Origin: Klebsiella sp. RHBSTW-00484
GTDB taxonomy: Bacteria; Pseudomonadota; Gammaproteobacteria; Enterobacterales; Enterobacteriaceae
Assembly: GCF_013705725.1 (NCBI RefSeq)
Contig: NZ_CP055481.1
Location: forward strand, 1,054,001-1,118,000
Reading direction: 5' to 3'
DNA: 64,000 nt
A program made the position numbers and the translations under genes. Positions 45,079 through 55,001 of the stretch are shown piece by piece. Below the pieces are notes generated by a model. It was not told the origin of the DNA and searched no databases. It saw only the letters and a list, made by a program, of their open reading frames with translations. Each line of letters opens with the position of its first letter. Position 1 is the first letter of the stretch.

Positions 45079-46857
45079 ATGGTCCTCGCAACAACGCAAT
45101 CCGTTTTGATGCAGATTCAACCGACTATTCAGCGCTTTGCCAGAATGCTGGCCAGCGTTTTGCAACTTGAGGTAGAGATTGTCGACGAACACCTGTGCCG
45201 CGTGGCGGGTACCGGCGCCTACGGCAAGTTTCTGGGGCGTCCGCTAAGCAGCAATTCAAGGCTATTGCGCTTTGTTCTGGAAACCCAGCAGGAAAAGGTG
45301 GTCACCCATTCTCGCCACGATCCGCTCTGTGAAGGATGTGACAGTAAAGATAATTGCCGTGAGAAAGCCTTTTTGGGCACGCCGGTTATTTTACAAGACC
45401 GCTGCGTGGGGGTGATAAGTTTGATTGCCGTTACCCATGAACAGCAGGAGCATATTAACGATAATCTGCGCGAGTTCTCCGATTACGTTCGCCATATATC
45501 GACCATTTTTGTTTCGAAACTTCTGCAAGATCAGGGCGGCAATGACAGCATCAGTAAAATATTCGCGACGATGATCGAGAATATGGATCAAGGGGTGCTG
45601 GTTATTGATGAAGATAATCGGGTGCAGTTTGCTAATCAAACGGCACTGAAAATACTCGGGGTGATGCAAAACACCATGACGGGTAAATCCGTGCGCTTCA
45701 GACCGCTCACCTTTGAAAGTAATTTTACGCACGGGCATATGCAACATATTGTTTCGTGGGATGATAAAAGCGAACTCATAATTGGTCAGCTGCATAATGT
45801 TCAGGGGCGGCAATTATTCCTGATGGCCTTTCATCAGTCGCATACCAGTACCGTCGTGGCGTTAGCCGATAATGAACCGCATATTGAGCAACTGGTCGGT
45901 GAGTGTCGGGTGATGCGCCAGCTTAAGCAGTTGATTGGTCGTATTGCCCCTAGCCCTTCCAGCGTGATGATTGTCGGCGAAAGCGGTACCGGGAAAGAGG
46001 TGGTCGCCCGGGCAATTCATAAGCTCAGCGATCGCAAAAATAAACCTTTTATCGCTATCAACTGCGCTGCAATTCCGGAGCAACTGCTGGAAAGCGAACT
46101 GTTTGGCTATGTGAAAGGCGCATTTACCGGGGCCTCCGCCAACGGTAAAACCGGTCTGATTCAGGCGGCCAATAGCGGGACGCTATTTCTTGATGAGATT
46201 GGCGATATGCCGCTGGTGCTCCAGGCGAAGCTGCTGCGGGCTATTGAAGCGCGGGAAATTCTGCCTCTCGGCGCCAGCAGTCCGGTGCAGGTGGATATCC
46301 GCATCATCTCCGCCACCAATCAGAACCTCGGGCTGTTTATTGCCGAGGGTAAATTCCGCGAAGATCTTTTCTACAGGCTTAACGTCATCCCGTTAACCCT
46401 GCCGCCACTGCGTGAACGTCAGGATGATATCGAGCTGCTGGTGCACTACTTCCTGCATCTGCATACCCGTCGGCTTGGCCTGGTTTACCCCGGCATCGCC
46501 CCGGATGTGGTGACGTTGCTGAAGTATCATCGCTGGCCGGGCAATCTGCGGGAATTGAGCAACCTGATGGAGTATCTGGTTAACGTTGTTCCTTCGGGAG
46601 AGGTGATTGATAGCACGCTGCTGCCACCGAATCTGCTCAATAACGGCAAAGCGCCCGAGCGTGATATCGCGCCCGCTGAGGTGCTGCACGTGCTGGCCGA
46701 CGACGCCGGAGGCACCGCGCTTGAGGAGATGGAGAAACAGATGATCCGCGAAGCGCTGTCCCGGCATCACAATAAAAAACAGGCGGCGGACGAGTTGGGC
46801 ATCGGCATCGCTACGCTCTATCGCAAGATTAAGAAATATGGATTGCTGAACGTCTGA
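45079..46857 (+). CDS. ygeV: Sigma-54-dependent activator of purine catabolism, YgeV (UacR)
   Basis: The 592-residue regulator has an N-terminal sensory domain with the Cys motif CEGCDSKDNC, a PAS-like domain (about 165-270) and an AAA+ core. The core carries Walker A GESGTGKE and GAFTGA in ELFGYVKGAFTGAS. A Fis-type helix-turn-helix ends the protein (NKKQAADELGIGIATLYRKI). In E. coli it is required for urate-dependent induction. The ATG at 45079 (preceded by GGAAGG) gives the E. coli length. GTG/ATG codons 18-21 bases upstream are alternatives. It is divergent from ygeW and converges on xdhC. Confidence 0.94.
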   Translation: MVLATTQSVLMQIQPTIQRFARMLASVLQLEVEIVDEHLCRVAGTGAYGKFLGRPLSSNSRLLRFVLETQQEKVVTHSRHDPLCEGCDSKDNCREKAFLGTPVILQDRCVGVISLIAVTHEQQEHINDNLREFSDYVRHISTIFVSKLLQDQGGNDSISKIFATMIENMDQGVLVIDEDNRVQFANQTALKILGVMQNTMTGKSVRFRPLTFESNFTHGHMQHIVSWDDKSELIIGQLHNVQGRQLFLMAFHQSHTSTVVALADNEPHIEQLVGECRVMRQLKQLIGRIAPSPSSVMIVGESGTGKEVVARAIHKLSDRKNKPFIAINCAAIPEQLLESELFGYVKGAFTGASANGKTGLIQAANSGTLFLDEIGDMPLVLQAKLLRAIEAREILPLGASSPVQVDIRIISATNQNLGLFIAEGKFREDLFYRLNVIPLTLPPLRERQDDIELLVHYFLHLHTRRLGLVYPGIAPDVVTLLKYHRWPGNLRELSNLMEYLVNVVPSGEVIDSTLLPPNLLNNGKAPERDIAPAEVLHVLADDAGGTALEEMEKQMIREALSRHHNKKQAADELGIGIATLYRKIKKYGLLNV

Positions 46858-46865
46858 ACGGCACC

Positions 46866-46995
46866 TTTCCCGGAGGCGATGCTGCGCATCTGTCCGGGCT
46901 ACCAAACCTGCATAGCGAACCCGTAGCCCGGGCAAGGCGCGTCGAGCGCCGCCCCCGGGATGAAGTGGGCAGAAGATAGCAGAGTGTCCCGGAGG
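46866..46995. repeat. REP/BIME between ygeV and xdhC
   Basis: Three REP-like palindromes: CCCGGAGGCGATGCTGCGC...GTCCGGGCTAC, GTAGCCCGGGCAAGGCGCG...CGCCGCCCCCGGG and the half unit TGTCCCGGAGGCGATATCCG. They lie between converging genes and probably act as terminator and mRNA stabiliser for both. Confidence 0.82.
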
Positions 46996-47011
46996 CGATA
47001 TCCGACGCGCG

Positions 47012-47491
47012 TTATTCCTGCTTCTCGCAGGCCTGTACGGCCTGGAGGATCATCTGATAGCCGGTGCAGCGGCACAGGTTTCCCGCCAGCCCCCGGCGGA
47101 TCTCCAATACGGTTAGCGGTTGGTTGCGCGGTTTGGCGAGCATGGCGGTGGTCGCCATAATCAATCCCGGCGTGCAGAACCCGCACTGAACGGCCCCCGA
47201 TTCTGCATAGGCTTTTTGCACCGGTGACAGCCGCCCGGCCTGTTGCTCTCCCTCCAGCGTGCGAATCTCCTTGCCTGCGGCCCAGACAGCGAGATACAGG
47301 CAGCTGTCTATCGCCGTTCCATCAATCAAAACGGTGCACGCGCCGCACTCCCCGACGCAGCAGCCGTGTTTCACGCTCAATAACCCCTGTTCGCGCAGCA
47401 GCTCGGAGAGCGGCATACCCGGCGAGACGCTTAGCTGAAAGGCCATTCCGTTGATTCGACATTCGATGGTGATTCTGTCGCTGTGATTCAT
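47012..47491 (-). CDS. xdhC: Xanthine dehydrogenase 2Fe-2S subunit XdhC
   Basis: This 159-residue iron-sulfur subunit has both 2Fe-2S clusters: the ferredoxin-like [15 protein letters not shown] and the helical CGFCTPGLI with [10 protein letters not shown]. It takes electrons from the Mo site of XdhA to the FAD in XdhB. The ATG at 47491 overlaps the xdhB stop in ATGA with GGAGGAG upstream. An ATG six bases earlier is too close to that site. Confidence 0.95.
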   Translation of the reverse strand: MNHSDRITIECRINGMAFQLSVSPGMPLSELLREQGLLSVKHGCCVGECGACTVLIDGTAIDSCLYLAVWAAGKEIRTLEGEQQAGRLSPVQKAYAESGAVQCGFCTPGLIMATTAMLAKPRNQPLTVLEIRRGLAGNLCRCTGYQMILQAVQACEKQE

Positions 47492-48366
47492 TGCCATTCT
47501 CCTCCCGCCGCGATCACGGCTTCGCTGACCACTTTTTTTGTCATCGTCTGGATAAGGTGCAGACGAAATGCTTTGCTGGCGCGCCAGGAGGAGCGCGGGG
47601 TGACGTCCTGCAATACCGCTTCGCCGAGTGTCTCGAGGGTTTGCCGGGTTAATGGGGCGTTTTGCGCGCTCTGTTCAGCATGTTGGCAGCGGATGGGCGT
47701 GGGGGCGGCGACTCCGAAGGCCAGCCGCAGCTCGCGAATGCGCCCTCCCTCCAGACAACAGCGCGCGGCACAGCCGATGGTGGAAATATCCATGGCATCG
47801 CGCATGGCATATTTATAGTGTGCGCTGCCGGTAGATGAGGTGGGCTGGGCAGGAAAGTGAAACGCCACCACCAGCTCGTCGTGCTCAAGGGATACCTTGC
47901 CGGGGCCGGTGTGGAAGCCGTTGATCGGCGTAAAGCGCGCGCCTTTCGACGAATGGATCTCCAGCGAGGCCTCGTAAATCAGCGTCGGGGTGGCAGAGTC
48001 GGCGCTGGTCGCTCCGTTGCAAATATTGCCGCCGTAGGTGGCGACGTTACGAATTTGCGGTCCGGCGATTGACGCAGAAGCCGCGCTGAGAGCGGGAAGA
48101 TGGCGCTGGACTAAGGGATTGTCGATAAGCTCGCTGAAGGTGGTGGCGGAGCCGATGCGAATCCCGCCATGCTCAGTGAGGGTAATGCCGCGCAGCTCCG
48201 CTAAGGCGTTGATGTCCACTATATGGCGATAACGAGCGTTGTGATGGTGAAGCTGAATTAAAACGTCAGTGCCGCCCGCGAGCAGTTTCGCCTGCGGATT
48301 GTTTGCCAGCAGCGCGATGGCCCCGGCGATATCCGGGGCGCGATGGTAGGTCGCGATATCAAACAT
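47488..48366 (-). CDS. xdhB: Xanthine dehydrogenase FAD subunit XdhB
   Basis: The 292-residue FAD subunit begins [20 protein letters not shown]. It has the flavin loops [14 protein letters not shown] and [25 protein letters not shown]. It lies in the xdhABC operon, four bases after xdhA, and overlaps xdhC. Confidence 0.95.
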   Translation of the reverse strand: MFDIATYHRAPDIAGAIALLANNPQAKLLAGGTDVLIQLHHHNARYRHIVDINALAELRGITLTEHGGIRIGSATTFSELIDNPLVQRHLPALSAASASIAGPQIRNVATYGGNICNGATSADSATPTLIYEASLEIHSSKGARFTPINGFHTGPGKVSLEHDELVVAFHFPAQPTSSTGSAHYKYAMRDAMDISTIGCAARCCLEGGRIRELRLAFGVAAPTPIRCQHAEQSAQNAPLTRQTLETLGEAVLQDVTPRSSWRASKAFRLHLIQTMTKKVVSEAVIAAGGEWQ

Positions 48367-48370
48367 AGTC

Positions 48371-50674
48371 TTATCCTTTAATCAAACCCGCTTCGTGAAA
48401 CGCCTCGAACAGCCGTTTTGGCGTCAGCGGTAGCGTATCGACAGCGACGCCCGTCGCCATTTTGACCGCGTTACGAATGGCGGCGGCAATGGGAATAATC
48501 GGCGGCTCGCCGAGCGATTTATGCCCGTAGGCGGATTGCGGCTCCAGCGTTTCAACGAACGCGCTCTCCAGTTCCGGGAGATCGAGCATGGTCGGCATTT
48601 TGTAATCCAGCAGGTTGGGATTACGCACCACGCCGCTGTCGGCATCGATAATCATCTCTTCAAACAGCGACCAGCCGATGCCCATCCCCATTCCGCCATG
48701 CACCTGACCTTCCGCCAGCTGTGGATTCAAAATATGACCAGAGTCGTGGACGTTAAGGATCCGGTTAATCGTGACTTTACACAGGGCAAGATCGACGCTC
48801 AGGTCAACAAACGTGCAGCCGAAGGCTGGGGGATTAGTGGTGGTTTTCACCGAGCTTTCCGCCGACAGCTGACTGCCGCGTTCCGGATGATAAAACGCGT
48901 CCATGGCCAGGTCTTTCAACGACAGCAGCGGGTGAGCGGGGCGATCGATAAGGACGATATTGCCGCCGATAAGCGTCAGGCTCATGGCCGACTGATGCAG
49001 TATGACAGCGGCGTGCGTGAGGATTTTTTCTTTCAATTCCAGCGCCGCTTTGCGCAGAGCGGGCGCGGTGGTATAGCTTTGCCGCGAAGCAAACGCGCCG
49101 GGATCGAACGGGGTGACATCGGTATCCTGGGTCGAAATCACGTGTACATTGCTCACCGGGACGCCGACGGTCTCCGCCACCATCTGCGCAAACACGGTAT
49201 CGGCCCCCTGACCAATTTCCGTCGCGCCGCTCTGGACGTTGATCGTCCCGTCCTGATTCATCAGCAGGCGAACCCCGGCGATCTCAACGCCGACCGGCCA
49301 GGTGTTGGAGGTATAGCTAAAGCAGGCGACGCCGACGCCGCGACGGATATCGCCGCGCTGATTTTGATATTCTGCGCGGCGCTTGTCCCATTCAAACAGT
49401 TCGCGGCCTTGTTGCAGGCACTCCGGCAGCCCGGCGCTGTAGATAATTTTGCCGGTGAGCGGGTTGGTGTCCCCTTCGCGGGCGACGTTGAGTAAGCGGA
49501 CATCTATCGGGTCGAGCCCCAACGCGGTAGCGGCATCATCGATCATTGCTTCCACCGCAAAGACCACCTGCGGCGCGCCGTATCCGCGCATCGCGCCCGC
49601 CGAGGGCAGATTGGTATAGCAGGTGGTGGAGCGGTACCCGTAGGCGCTGCGTGGATAGAGATACGCTACTTTGTTGCCGCCCGCCGAGGCGATGGAGTGG
49701 CCGTGCGAAGCATACGCCCCGGTGTTAGACAGCACGTCGAGACTGTAGCCTTTTAAGATGCCGTCGCGATTGATGCCCATCCGTCCGTCGATGGTAAACG
49801 CATGTCGCGTGCGGGAGGCGAGAAAGCACTCTTCGCGGCTGAGCGAGACCTTCACCGGAATGCCGCCGAGCTTGCTGGTCAGGAAGGCCGCCATAGGTTC
49901 TTCCAGTACGTCCTGTTTATTGCCAAAACCACCGCCGACATAGGGCTTAATAACCCGCACGCAGGACCACGGAATGCCGAGCGCCTGACCGACGACCCGG
50001 CGCACGATGTGGGGGATCTGGGTGCTGGTGACGATGGAGATGCGGGAATCCTCTTCCATCCAGGCAAATGAGGTGACGGTCTCCATATGGCAATGCTGGA
50101 TGACCGGCGTTTGATAGTGCCCCTGAATCTGCAGTTCTGCGGTTTCAATCGCCCCGGCAACGTCTCCGGCGGCCATTTCACTCTGTTTGAGCAGGTTGCC
50201 GCCGGGATGGATTTCGACGGCCCCCTCCGCCAGCGCGGCCTCCGGGGTGGTAATCACCGGCAATGGCTGCCAGTCGACCTTAACCAGCAGCGCCGCTTTC
50301 TCGGCGGTCAGTTCGTCCCTGGCCACCACAATCGCCACCGCGTCACCATGATGACGGACGTGACGGGTCAGCAGATAGCGGTCGGCGGCGTCGCGTTTAC
50401 CCGCCTCCAGCGTCCAGGCGTGGCCTGCGGTGGCAAACGCAATATCCGGCACATCTTCCCAGGTAAATACCGCCAGCACGCCGGGCACATTTTTGGCATC
50501 GTCGCAATTGATGCTGTTGGCAAAGCCATGCGCGATGGGGCTGCGAACATATTTGGCATAACACATGCCTGCCATCACGTAATCATCGGTGTATCTGGCC
50601 CGCCCGGTCACCTTGGCAATGGCATCCACGCGCATACATGACTCACCGGTAACGGTCGCTTCTCGCGATTCCAT
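48371..50674 (-). CDS. xdhA: Xanthine dehydrogenase molybdenum subunit XdhA
   Basis: The 767-residue large Mo subunit has the VRHHGDAVAIVVARDE, YVGGGFGNKQDVLEE and SAGAMRGYGAPQVVFA loops, and the catalytic-Glu motif YGHKSLGEPPIIP at the C-terminus. It hydroxylates hypoxanthine and xanthine. The ATG at 50674 keeps the conserved TVTGESCMRVDAIAKVTG region that E. coli annotation starts within. It follows GGGGG. A sigma-54 site lies 52-66 bases upstream. Confidence 0.93.
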   Translation of the reverse strand: MESREATVTGESCMRVDAIAKVTGRARYTDDYVMAGMCYAKYVRSPIAHGFANSINCDDAKNVPGVLAVFTWEDVPDIAFATAGHAWTLEAGKRDAADRYLLTRHVRHHGDAVAIVVARDELTAEKAALLVKVDWQPLPVITTPEAALAEGAVEIHPGGNLLKQSEMAAGDVAGAIETAELQIQGHYQTPVIQHCHMETVTSFAWMEEDSRISIVTSTQIPHIVRRVVGQALGIPWSCVRVIKPYVGGGFGNKQDVLEEPMAAFLTSKLGGIPVKVSLSREECFLASRTRHAFTIDGRMGINRDGILKGYSLDVLSNTGAYASHGHSIASAGGNKVAYLYPRSAYGYRSTTCYTNLPSAGAMRGYGAPQVVFAVEAMIDDAATALGLDPIDVRLLNVAREGDTNPLTGKIIYSAGLPECLQQGRELFEWDKRRAEYQNQRGDIRRGVGVACFSYTSNTWPVGVEIAGVRLLMNQDGTINVQSGATEIGQGADTVFAQMVAETVGVPVSNVHVISTQDTDVTPFDPGAFASRQSYTTAPALRKAALELKEKILTHAAVILHQSAMSLTLIGGNIVLIDRPAHPLLSLKDLAMDAFYHPERGSQLSAESSVKTTTNPPAFGCTFVDLSVDLALCKVTINRILNVHDSGHILNPQLAEGQVHGGMGMGIGWSLFEEMIIDADSGVVRNPNLLDYKMPTMLDLPELESAFVETLEPQSAYGHKSLGEPPIIPIAAAIRNAVKMATGVAVDTLPLTPKRLFEAFHEAGLIKG

Positions 50675-50725
50675 AGTCGTCCCCCTGAAATGAAGATTTG
50701 GCTCGCAAGCCAATACCTAAAACAG

Positions 50726-50740
50726 GCAAGAATTACGCCA
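50726..50740 (-). promoter_or_regulatory. Candidate sigma-54 promoter of xdhABC
   Basis: The minus strand reads TGGCGT-AATTC-TTGC, with invariant GG and GC at the correct spacing and two mismatches in the -24 box. It points into xdhA and fits control by YgeV. Confidence 0.65.
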
Positions 50741-50888
50741 GAAGCGGAAATTACGGTGGGTAAGTCAAGGAACTGTGATGACGTTAAAAGTTGTGGCCGG
50801 TATGGGGAGGGGAGGGAGAAAAAAAGCCGCGCGGCGCGTATCATTATGAGCTTAATCAAATCATTATGATACGCGACGATAGATCCTA

Positions 50889-51605
50889 TCAGGCAACCAG
50901 CGTCGCCCAAAAATGGGAGAACGGCATCACCAGAACCAGTCCGGGCAGCATATTGGCGACCGGGAACAGCTTGATGTTACAGATACGCAATCCGGTCGCT
51001 ACCATCAGCAGCCCGCCTGCGCAGGAGAAATCCGCCATCATTTCAGGCGAGATCATCGGCAGGATAACCACCGCCAGCATCGCTAACGCCACCTGAATAA
51101 TGACCTGCGGGATAGCGATAGTCATCACCGCGTAACCCAGCAGCGTGGCGAAGATCCCGGCGGTGAACAGATCGAGAATCGTTTTGATGTACAAGATTGA
51201 GGGGTCGCCGCTCATCCCTTCCGTCATTGCCCCGAAAATGCCGGTGACGCTGGCGCAAAACAGTACCAGGATAGCGACAAATTTCTCAGTGAACTCTTCG
51301 TGGCTCAGGCCCTGCACCGGGGGGATCACTTTATTGATAAAACCCCGCGTTGAGCCTGCTGCCTTACCAATGCCCTTTTCCAGATGTAGCAGTTCGCCGA
51401 GAATTGCGCCGATCACCATCGCCAGCACCACGGCGGGCATATATTTCACTTTCAAAACCAACGTAATGCCAAGACCGACGGAGCACAGGCCGAAGGTCAT
51501 CGGCAGCGCCGTTTTTACGCGATCGGGAAGCTTACCGCCCGCCGCTGCGCCAATAAGTCCGCCAATAATTACGGCGGCTCCATTTACATATGGGCCGATT
51601 AACAT
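50889..51605 (-). CDS. DUF554 (YqgA-like) inner-membrane protein
   Basis: The 238-residue protein has about six membrane helices and the DUF554 start pattern IGPYVNGAAVIIGGLIGAAAG. Function in the family is unknown and some members are thought to be transporters. It begins 14 bases after the ubiX-like gene on the same strand, so it is likely co-transcribed with the decarboxylase. A role in aromatic-acid uptake or product export is an inference from position only. Confidence 0.85.
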   Translation of the reverse strand: MLIGPYVNGAAVIIGGLIGAAAGGKLPDRVKTALPMTFGLCSVGLGITLVLKVKYMPAVVLAMVIGAILGELLHLEKGIGKAAGSTRGFINKVIPPVQGLSHEEFTEKFVAILVLFCASVTGIFGAMTEGMSGDPSILYIKTILDLFTAGIFATLLGYAVMTIAIPQVIIQVALAMLAVVILPMISPEMMADFSCAGGLLMVATGLRICNIKLFPVANMLPGLVLVMPFSHFWATLVA

Positions 51606-51619
51606 TGAATAATTTCCTG

Positions 51620-52198
51620 TTAATTAAAACTTAGCTTGCCCTCGCCCCAGCGAGGGATGTTGTTGACCTCAAGGTCAAACAGGTCGAGCGCGCGATTAAC
51701 GCTATGGGTAATGATGTCGTCTGCCGTTTGCGGGCGTTGATAGAGCGCCGGAACTGGTGGGAACACAATCCCGCCCATTTCCGTCACCGCCAGCATATTG
51801 CGAATATGGCCGAGGTTGAGCGGCGTTTCGCGGGCCAGCAGCACCAGGCGGCGGCGCTCTTTCAGCACCACGTCCGCCGCCCGGGTGAGCAGGTTGTCGG
51901 TCAGACAGTGGGCAATGGCACCCAAAGAGCGCATTGAGCAAGGGGCTACCAGCATCCCCAGTGTTTTGAATGAACCGCTGGAGATGGATGCCCCCAGATT
52001 GCCAATGGGATGCACCACGTCAGCCAGCGCCATCACCTCATCCAGCCGATAATCCGTCTCCAGTTCGCAGGTTTTCTCCGCGCCTTTTGAGACCACCAGA
52101 TGGACTTCAACGGGAAGCGGGCGCAGCAGTTCCAGCGCCTTCACACCGTACTGAAATCCTGATGCTCCGCTGATACCAATGATGATGCGTGCTGTCAT
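51620..52198 (-). CDS. UbiX-family flavin prenyltransferase of hydroxyarylic acid decarboxylase (B subunit)
   Basis: The 192-residue flavoprotein has the UbiX signatures [20 protein letters not shown] (FMN binding), [24 protein letters not shown] and [14 protein letters not shown]. It makes prenylated FMN for UbiD-type enzymes. It starts 11 bases after the ubiD-like gene. It corresponds to the B subunit (VdcB/YclB type) of non-oxidative decarboxylases such as those for 4-hydroxybenzoate or vanillate. Confidence 0.92.
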   Translation of the reverse strand: MTARIIIGISGASGFQYGVKALELLRPLPVEVHLVVSKGAEKTCELETDYRLDEVMALADVVHPIGNLGASISSGSFKTLGMLVAPCSMRSLGAIAHCLTDNLLTRAADVVLKERRRLVLLARETPLNLGHIRNMLAVTEMGGIVFPPVPALYQRPQTADDIITHSVNRALDLFDLEVNNIPRWGEGKLSFN

Positions 52199-52209
52199 GG
52201 CAATCTCCT

Positions 52210-53694
52210 TTATTCGAAATCCGGCAGGAAGCGCTTCACGTCCACGTCTTTAAACTTGGAACGCTGGAAGTTGTGCTTCAGGTGGAACGGTACCGTGCAG
52301 TCGAAAATGGTTTTGCAGGACATCCCCTGTTGCAGGATGCTCGGGCTGTACTCCGGCACCTGGGACGGGTCGAGCGGATGGCAGCGCACGCCGGGGATGG
52401 TAATGGTGTCGACATCGCCCTGATAGCGGGTTTGCATCGCCCACAGCACGTCGTCGCTATCGAAAATATCCACGTCTTCATCTACCAAAATCACGTGCTT
52501 CAGTTCCGGGAAGGCGGAGAAGGCCAGCAGCGCCGCCTGGCGCTGACGCCCTTCATCGGCTGGGGAGAATTTTTTAAACTGCAGTACCGCCAGCAGTTTG
52601 CCGCCGCCCGCTGAGTGGGCGAAAACGTTCAGCAGTTTGCCCGGCATCGCGCGTTCCACCATATCCAGAATGCTGGCTTCCGTCGGAATACCCGCCATAT
52701 TCACATGTTCTTCGCCCGGCCCGACGGTGGTGCGCCAGATAGGGTTGATGCGATGGGTGACCGCTTTCACTTTAATCACCGGGATGGCTTCTTTGGCTTC
52801 ACCGGTATAGCCCGGGAATTCCGGCATCGCGCGACCGGTATCGGTGTTCTGATCTTCACGTACGCGCACGTTGGGCAGCAGCTCGCCTTCAATCACAATC
52901 TCGGCGTGGGCGATGGCTTTTTCGTTGATGGTTTTACACTGCACCATTTCAACTGCTTTGCCGCGCAGCGCGCCCGCAATGCTCAGTTCGTTGAAGCCCA
53001 GCGGCGTGGTCGGCGGCTCGAAGCAGGCGGCAATCTCAATGGCCGGATCGACACCGATGCTGATCGAAATCGGCAATGGTTGGCCAGCGGCCTCTGCCTT
53101 CATGCGGAAGGCGTCGATATGGCGGCCCGGCGTCAGCCACATGGAGAGTTCGTCGCGACTCTGTACGCACAGGCGGTGAATGGTGATATCGGACTCATGG
53201 GTTTCCGGGTCGGAAGCGTAGCACAGGCCCATGGTGATATACGGCCCGGCGTCCTCTTCGGTATTGGTCGGGGCAGGTAGCAACTTGCGTAGATCGAAAT
53301 CGGCATCGCTTGCCAGATGGACCACTTCCTGACATACCGCTGGACCTTGAGCCATCACCGGCGCTATTGCGTTTTCTACCGAATCTTTAAGCAGGTGCCC
53401 CAGCTTTGCTGATTCGCACTGGAGAAAATGGCTGACGCGCTGGCGGGAGCCGTTGAGGCCAATCGCCACGCTGATATCGTGAAATCCTTTGATTTTGTTA
53501 AACACCATCACCGGGCCGTTTTTGCGGGTCGGACGCTGGCAGGTACCGCCTGCGCCAACGTAGCGATAAACCCCGGAGAGCTCCGCGTGCGGGTCAACTT
53601 CAGTGTCGGTTTCGACGTATTCGCCGGGAAGGGTTTTCAGGAGTTCGAGCGCTGAGCGTAAATCATGTACTGTTTTGTTATCAGTATTTGCCAT
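52210..53694 (-). CDS. UbiD-family hydroxyarylic acid decarboxylase (C subunit)
   Basis: This 494-residue prFMN-dependent decarboxylase has the family segments [34 protein letters not shown] [17 protein letters not shown], and [21 protein letters not shown] with acidic active-site residues. It matches the C subunit of VdcBCD/EcdBCD-type enzymes that decarboxylate hydroxybenzoates. The order C-B-DUF554 differs from the usual B-C-D, and I do not see the small D subunit (about 75 residues) nearby. The substrate is unknown. Confidence 0.9.
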   Translation of the reverse strand: MANTDNKTVHDLRSALELLKTLPGEYVETDTEVDPHAELSGVYRYVGAGGTCQRPTRKNGPVMVFNKIKGFHDISVAIGLNGSRQRVSHFLQCESAKLGHLLKDSVENAIAPVMAQGPAVCQEVVHLASDADFDLRKLLPAPTNTEEDAGPYITMGLCYASDPETHESDITIHRLCVQSRDELSMWLTPGRHIDAFRMKAEAAGQPLPISISIGVDPAIEIAACFEPPTTPLGFNELSIAGALRGKAVEMVQCKTINEKAIAHAEIVIEGELLPNVRVREDQNTDTGRAMPEFPGYTGEAKEAIPVIKVKAVTHRINPIWRTTVGPGEEHVNMAGIPTEASILDMVERAMPGKLLNVFAHSAGGGKLLAVLQFKKFSPADEGRQRQAALLAFSAFPELKHVILVDEDVDIFDSDDVLWAMQTRYQGDVDTITIPGVRCHPLDPSQVPEYSPSILQQGMSCKTIFDCTVPFHLKHNFQRSKFKDVDVKRFLPDFE

Positions 53695-53883
53695 GGGATG
53701 TTCCTTCAGAAAAGCAGTTTTGCTACCGGCACAATATTTTTCATCGCCCTTTTAAACAAATACCGTTTAGCGGAGGCTCAGTAGATCAAAAAAGTTTATT
53801 TTAAGAATGTGTTAACGGATGATTAATCAATATGAGGTGAAGCGGCGCTGGCTTTTTATTTGGCGGCGTAAGTGTGATACTGA

Positions 53884-54010
53884 TATACCCTAAATAATTC
53901 GAGTTGCTTAAAGGCGGCAAGGGAGTGAGTCCCCGGGAGCATAGATAACTATGTGACCGGGGTGAGCGAGCGCAGCCAACACATAAGCAGCTTGAAGTAT
54001 GACGGGTATA
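53884..54010. repeat. ERIC element between ubiD-like and LysR genes
   Basis: Full-length 127-bp ERIC in the opposite orientation to the copies at 26 and 34 kb, from TATACCCTAAATAATTCGAG to TATGACGGGTATA. It occupies most of the divergent promoter region. The other bases, 53695-53883, are AT-rich with no gene. Confidence 0.92.
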
Positions 54011-54035
54011 AGAAGATAAATCATGGGTGGCAATG

Positions 54036-54932
54036 ATGGATTCAAAGCGCTTACGTTACTTTTGTCGGGTGGTGGAGCACGGTTCCTTCAGCCAGGCGGC
54101 GAAATCACTGAACATGGCTCAGCCGCCGCTCAGCAAGCGGATTCAGGAGCTGGAAGAGGAGCTTCAGGTGTCGCTTTTTGTGCGTCGTGGTAACCGCATT
54201 GAACCGACTGAAGCCGGCTTTTTTCTTTATCGGAAAGGCTGCGAAATACTGCGCCAGGTAGAAGATACCGCCCGTGAAACAACGGATATCGCACAGAAAA
54301 ACAGAACTGAATTGCGAATTGGCTTAACGCATCTTTATCAGAATTATTTTAAACCACTCTTAATGGAGCTATATCGGCGTAACCCTGAAACATCGATAAA
54401 TATCTCCGTTACCGACTCCAGTCATCTTGAGGCATTATTAACCGAAGGCGCAATCGACCTGGCGTTAATACAGCGGCCCTATCGCAGCGAAGGCTTTGAT
54501 TATGTCTCTTTTGACCCAATCAAGCTGGTGGCGGTGATTAATAAAAAATGCCTGTCCGGGCTGCCGTCAAATCCGTACAGTTACACTTCACTGGCGGCGC
54601 TGCCGCTGGTGTTGCTGCATCGGGCAAAGGATTCAGGGACTTACGAGATGCTGATGGATCTGTTTCGTAAATCCGGGGTCAATGCGAAGGTGATTATGCA
54701 TATAACCCAGCCGGGGGTGATCCTCGACTGGCTCGAATCCGGCCTTGAGGCTGCGACGCTGCTGCCGTCTTCCGAAGTTGATACTGACAAACTTAGCCAG
54801 TGCTACGTGGTGGAGGTATTCCCCTCGCCGCAAATATTCTATCCGTCGCTGGTGAAATTGCCATCCATGTCTTATCTGCCCGCGCTAATGGATATTATCG
54901 CCCAGGGATATCCATTTAATACTTCTGGATGA
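54036..54932 (+). CDS. LysR-family regulator of the aromatic decarboxylase cluster
   Basis: A LysR protein of about 298 residues with an N-terminal winged helix (VVEHGSFSQAAKSLNMAQPPLSKRIQELEEEL) and a periplasmic-binding-like effector domain. It is divergent from ubiD-ubiX-DUF554, so it should control them with an aromatic acid as inducer. The start is uncertain: GTG 54027, ATG 54033 and ATG 54036 are all in frame. The last has the best spacing from GGGTGG. Confidence 0.88.
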   Translation: MDSKRLRYFCRVVEHGSFSQAAKSLNMAQPPLSKRIQELEEELQVSLFVRRGNRIEPTEAGFFLYRKGCEILRQVEDTARETTDIAQKNRTELRIGLTHLYQNYFKPLLMELYRRNPETSINISVTDSSHLEALLTEGAIDLALIQRPYRSEGFDYVSFDPIKLVAVINKKCLSGLPSNPYSYTSLAALPLVLLHRAKDSGTYEMLMDLFRKSGVNAKVIMHITQPGVILDWLESGLEAATLLPSSEVDTDKLSQCYVVEVFPSPQIFYPSLVKLPSMSYLPALMDIIAQGYPFNTSG

Positions 54933-55001
54933 AGGGTTGAGATTGGGGATCGTCCTGCGGGCTGGTATGATAATCGCCCCCAGGTTTCGAGGTGAGAGTT
55001 C

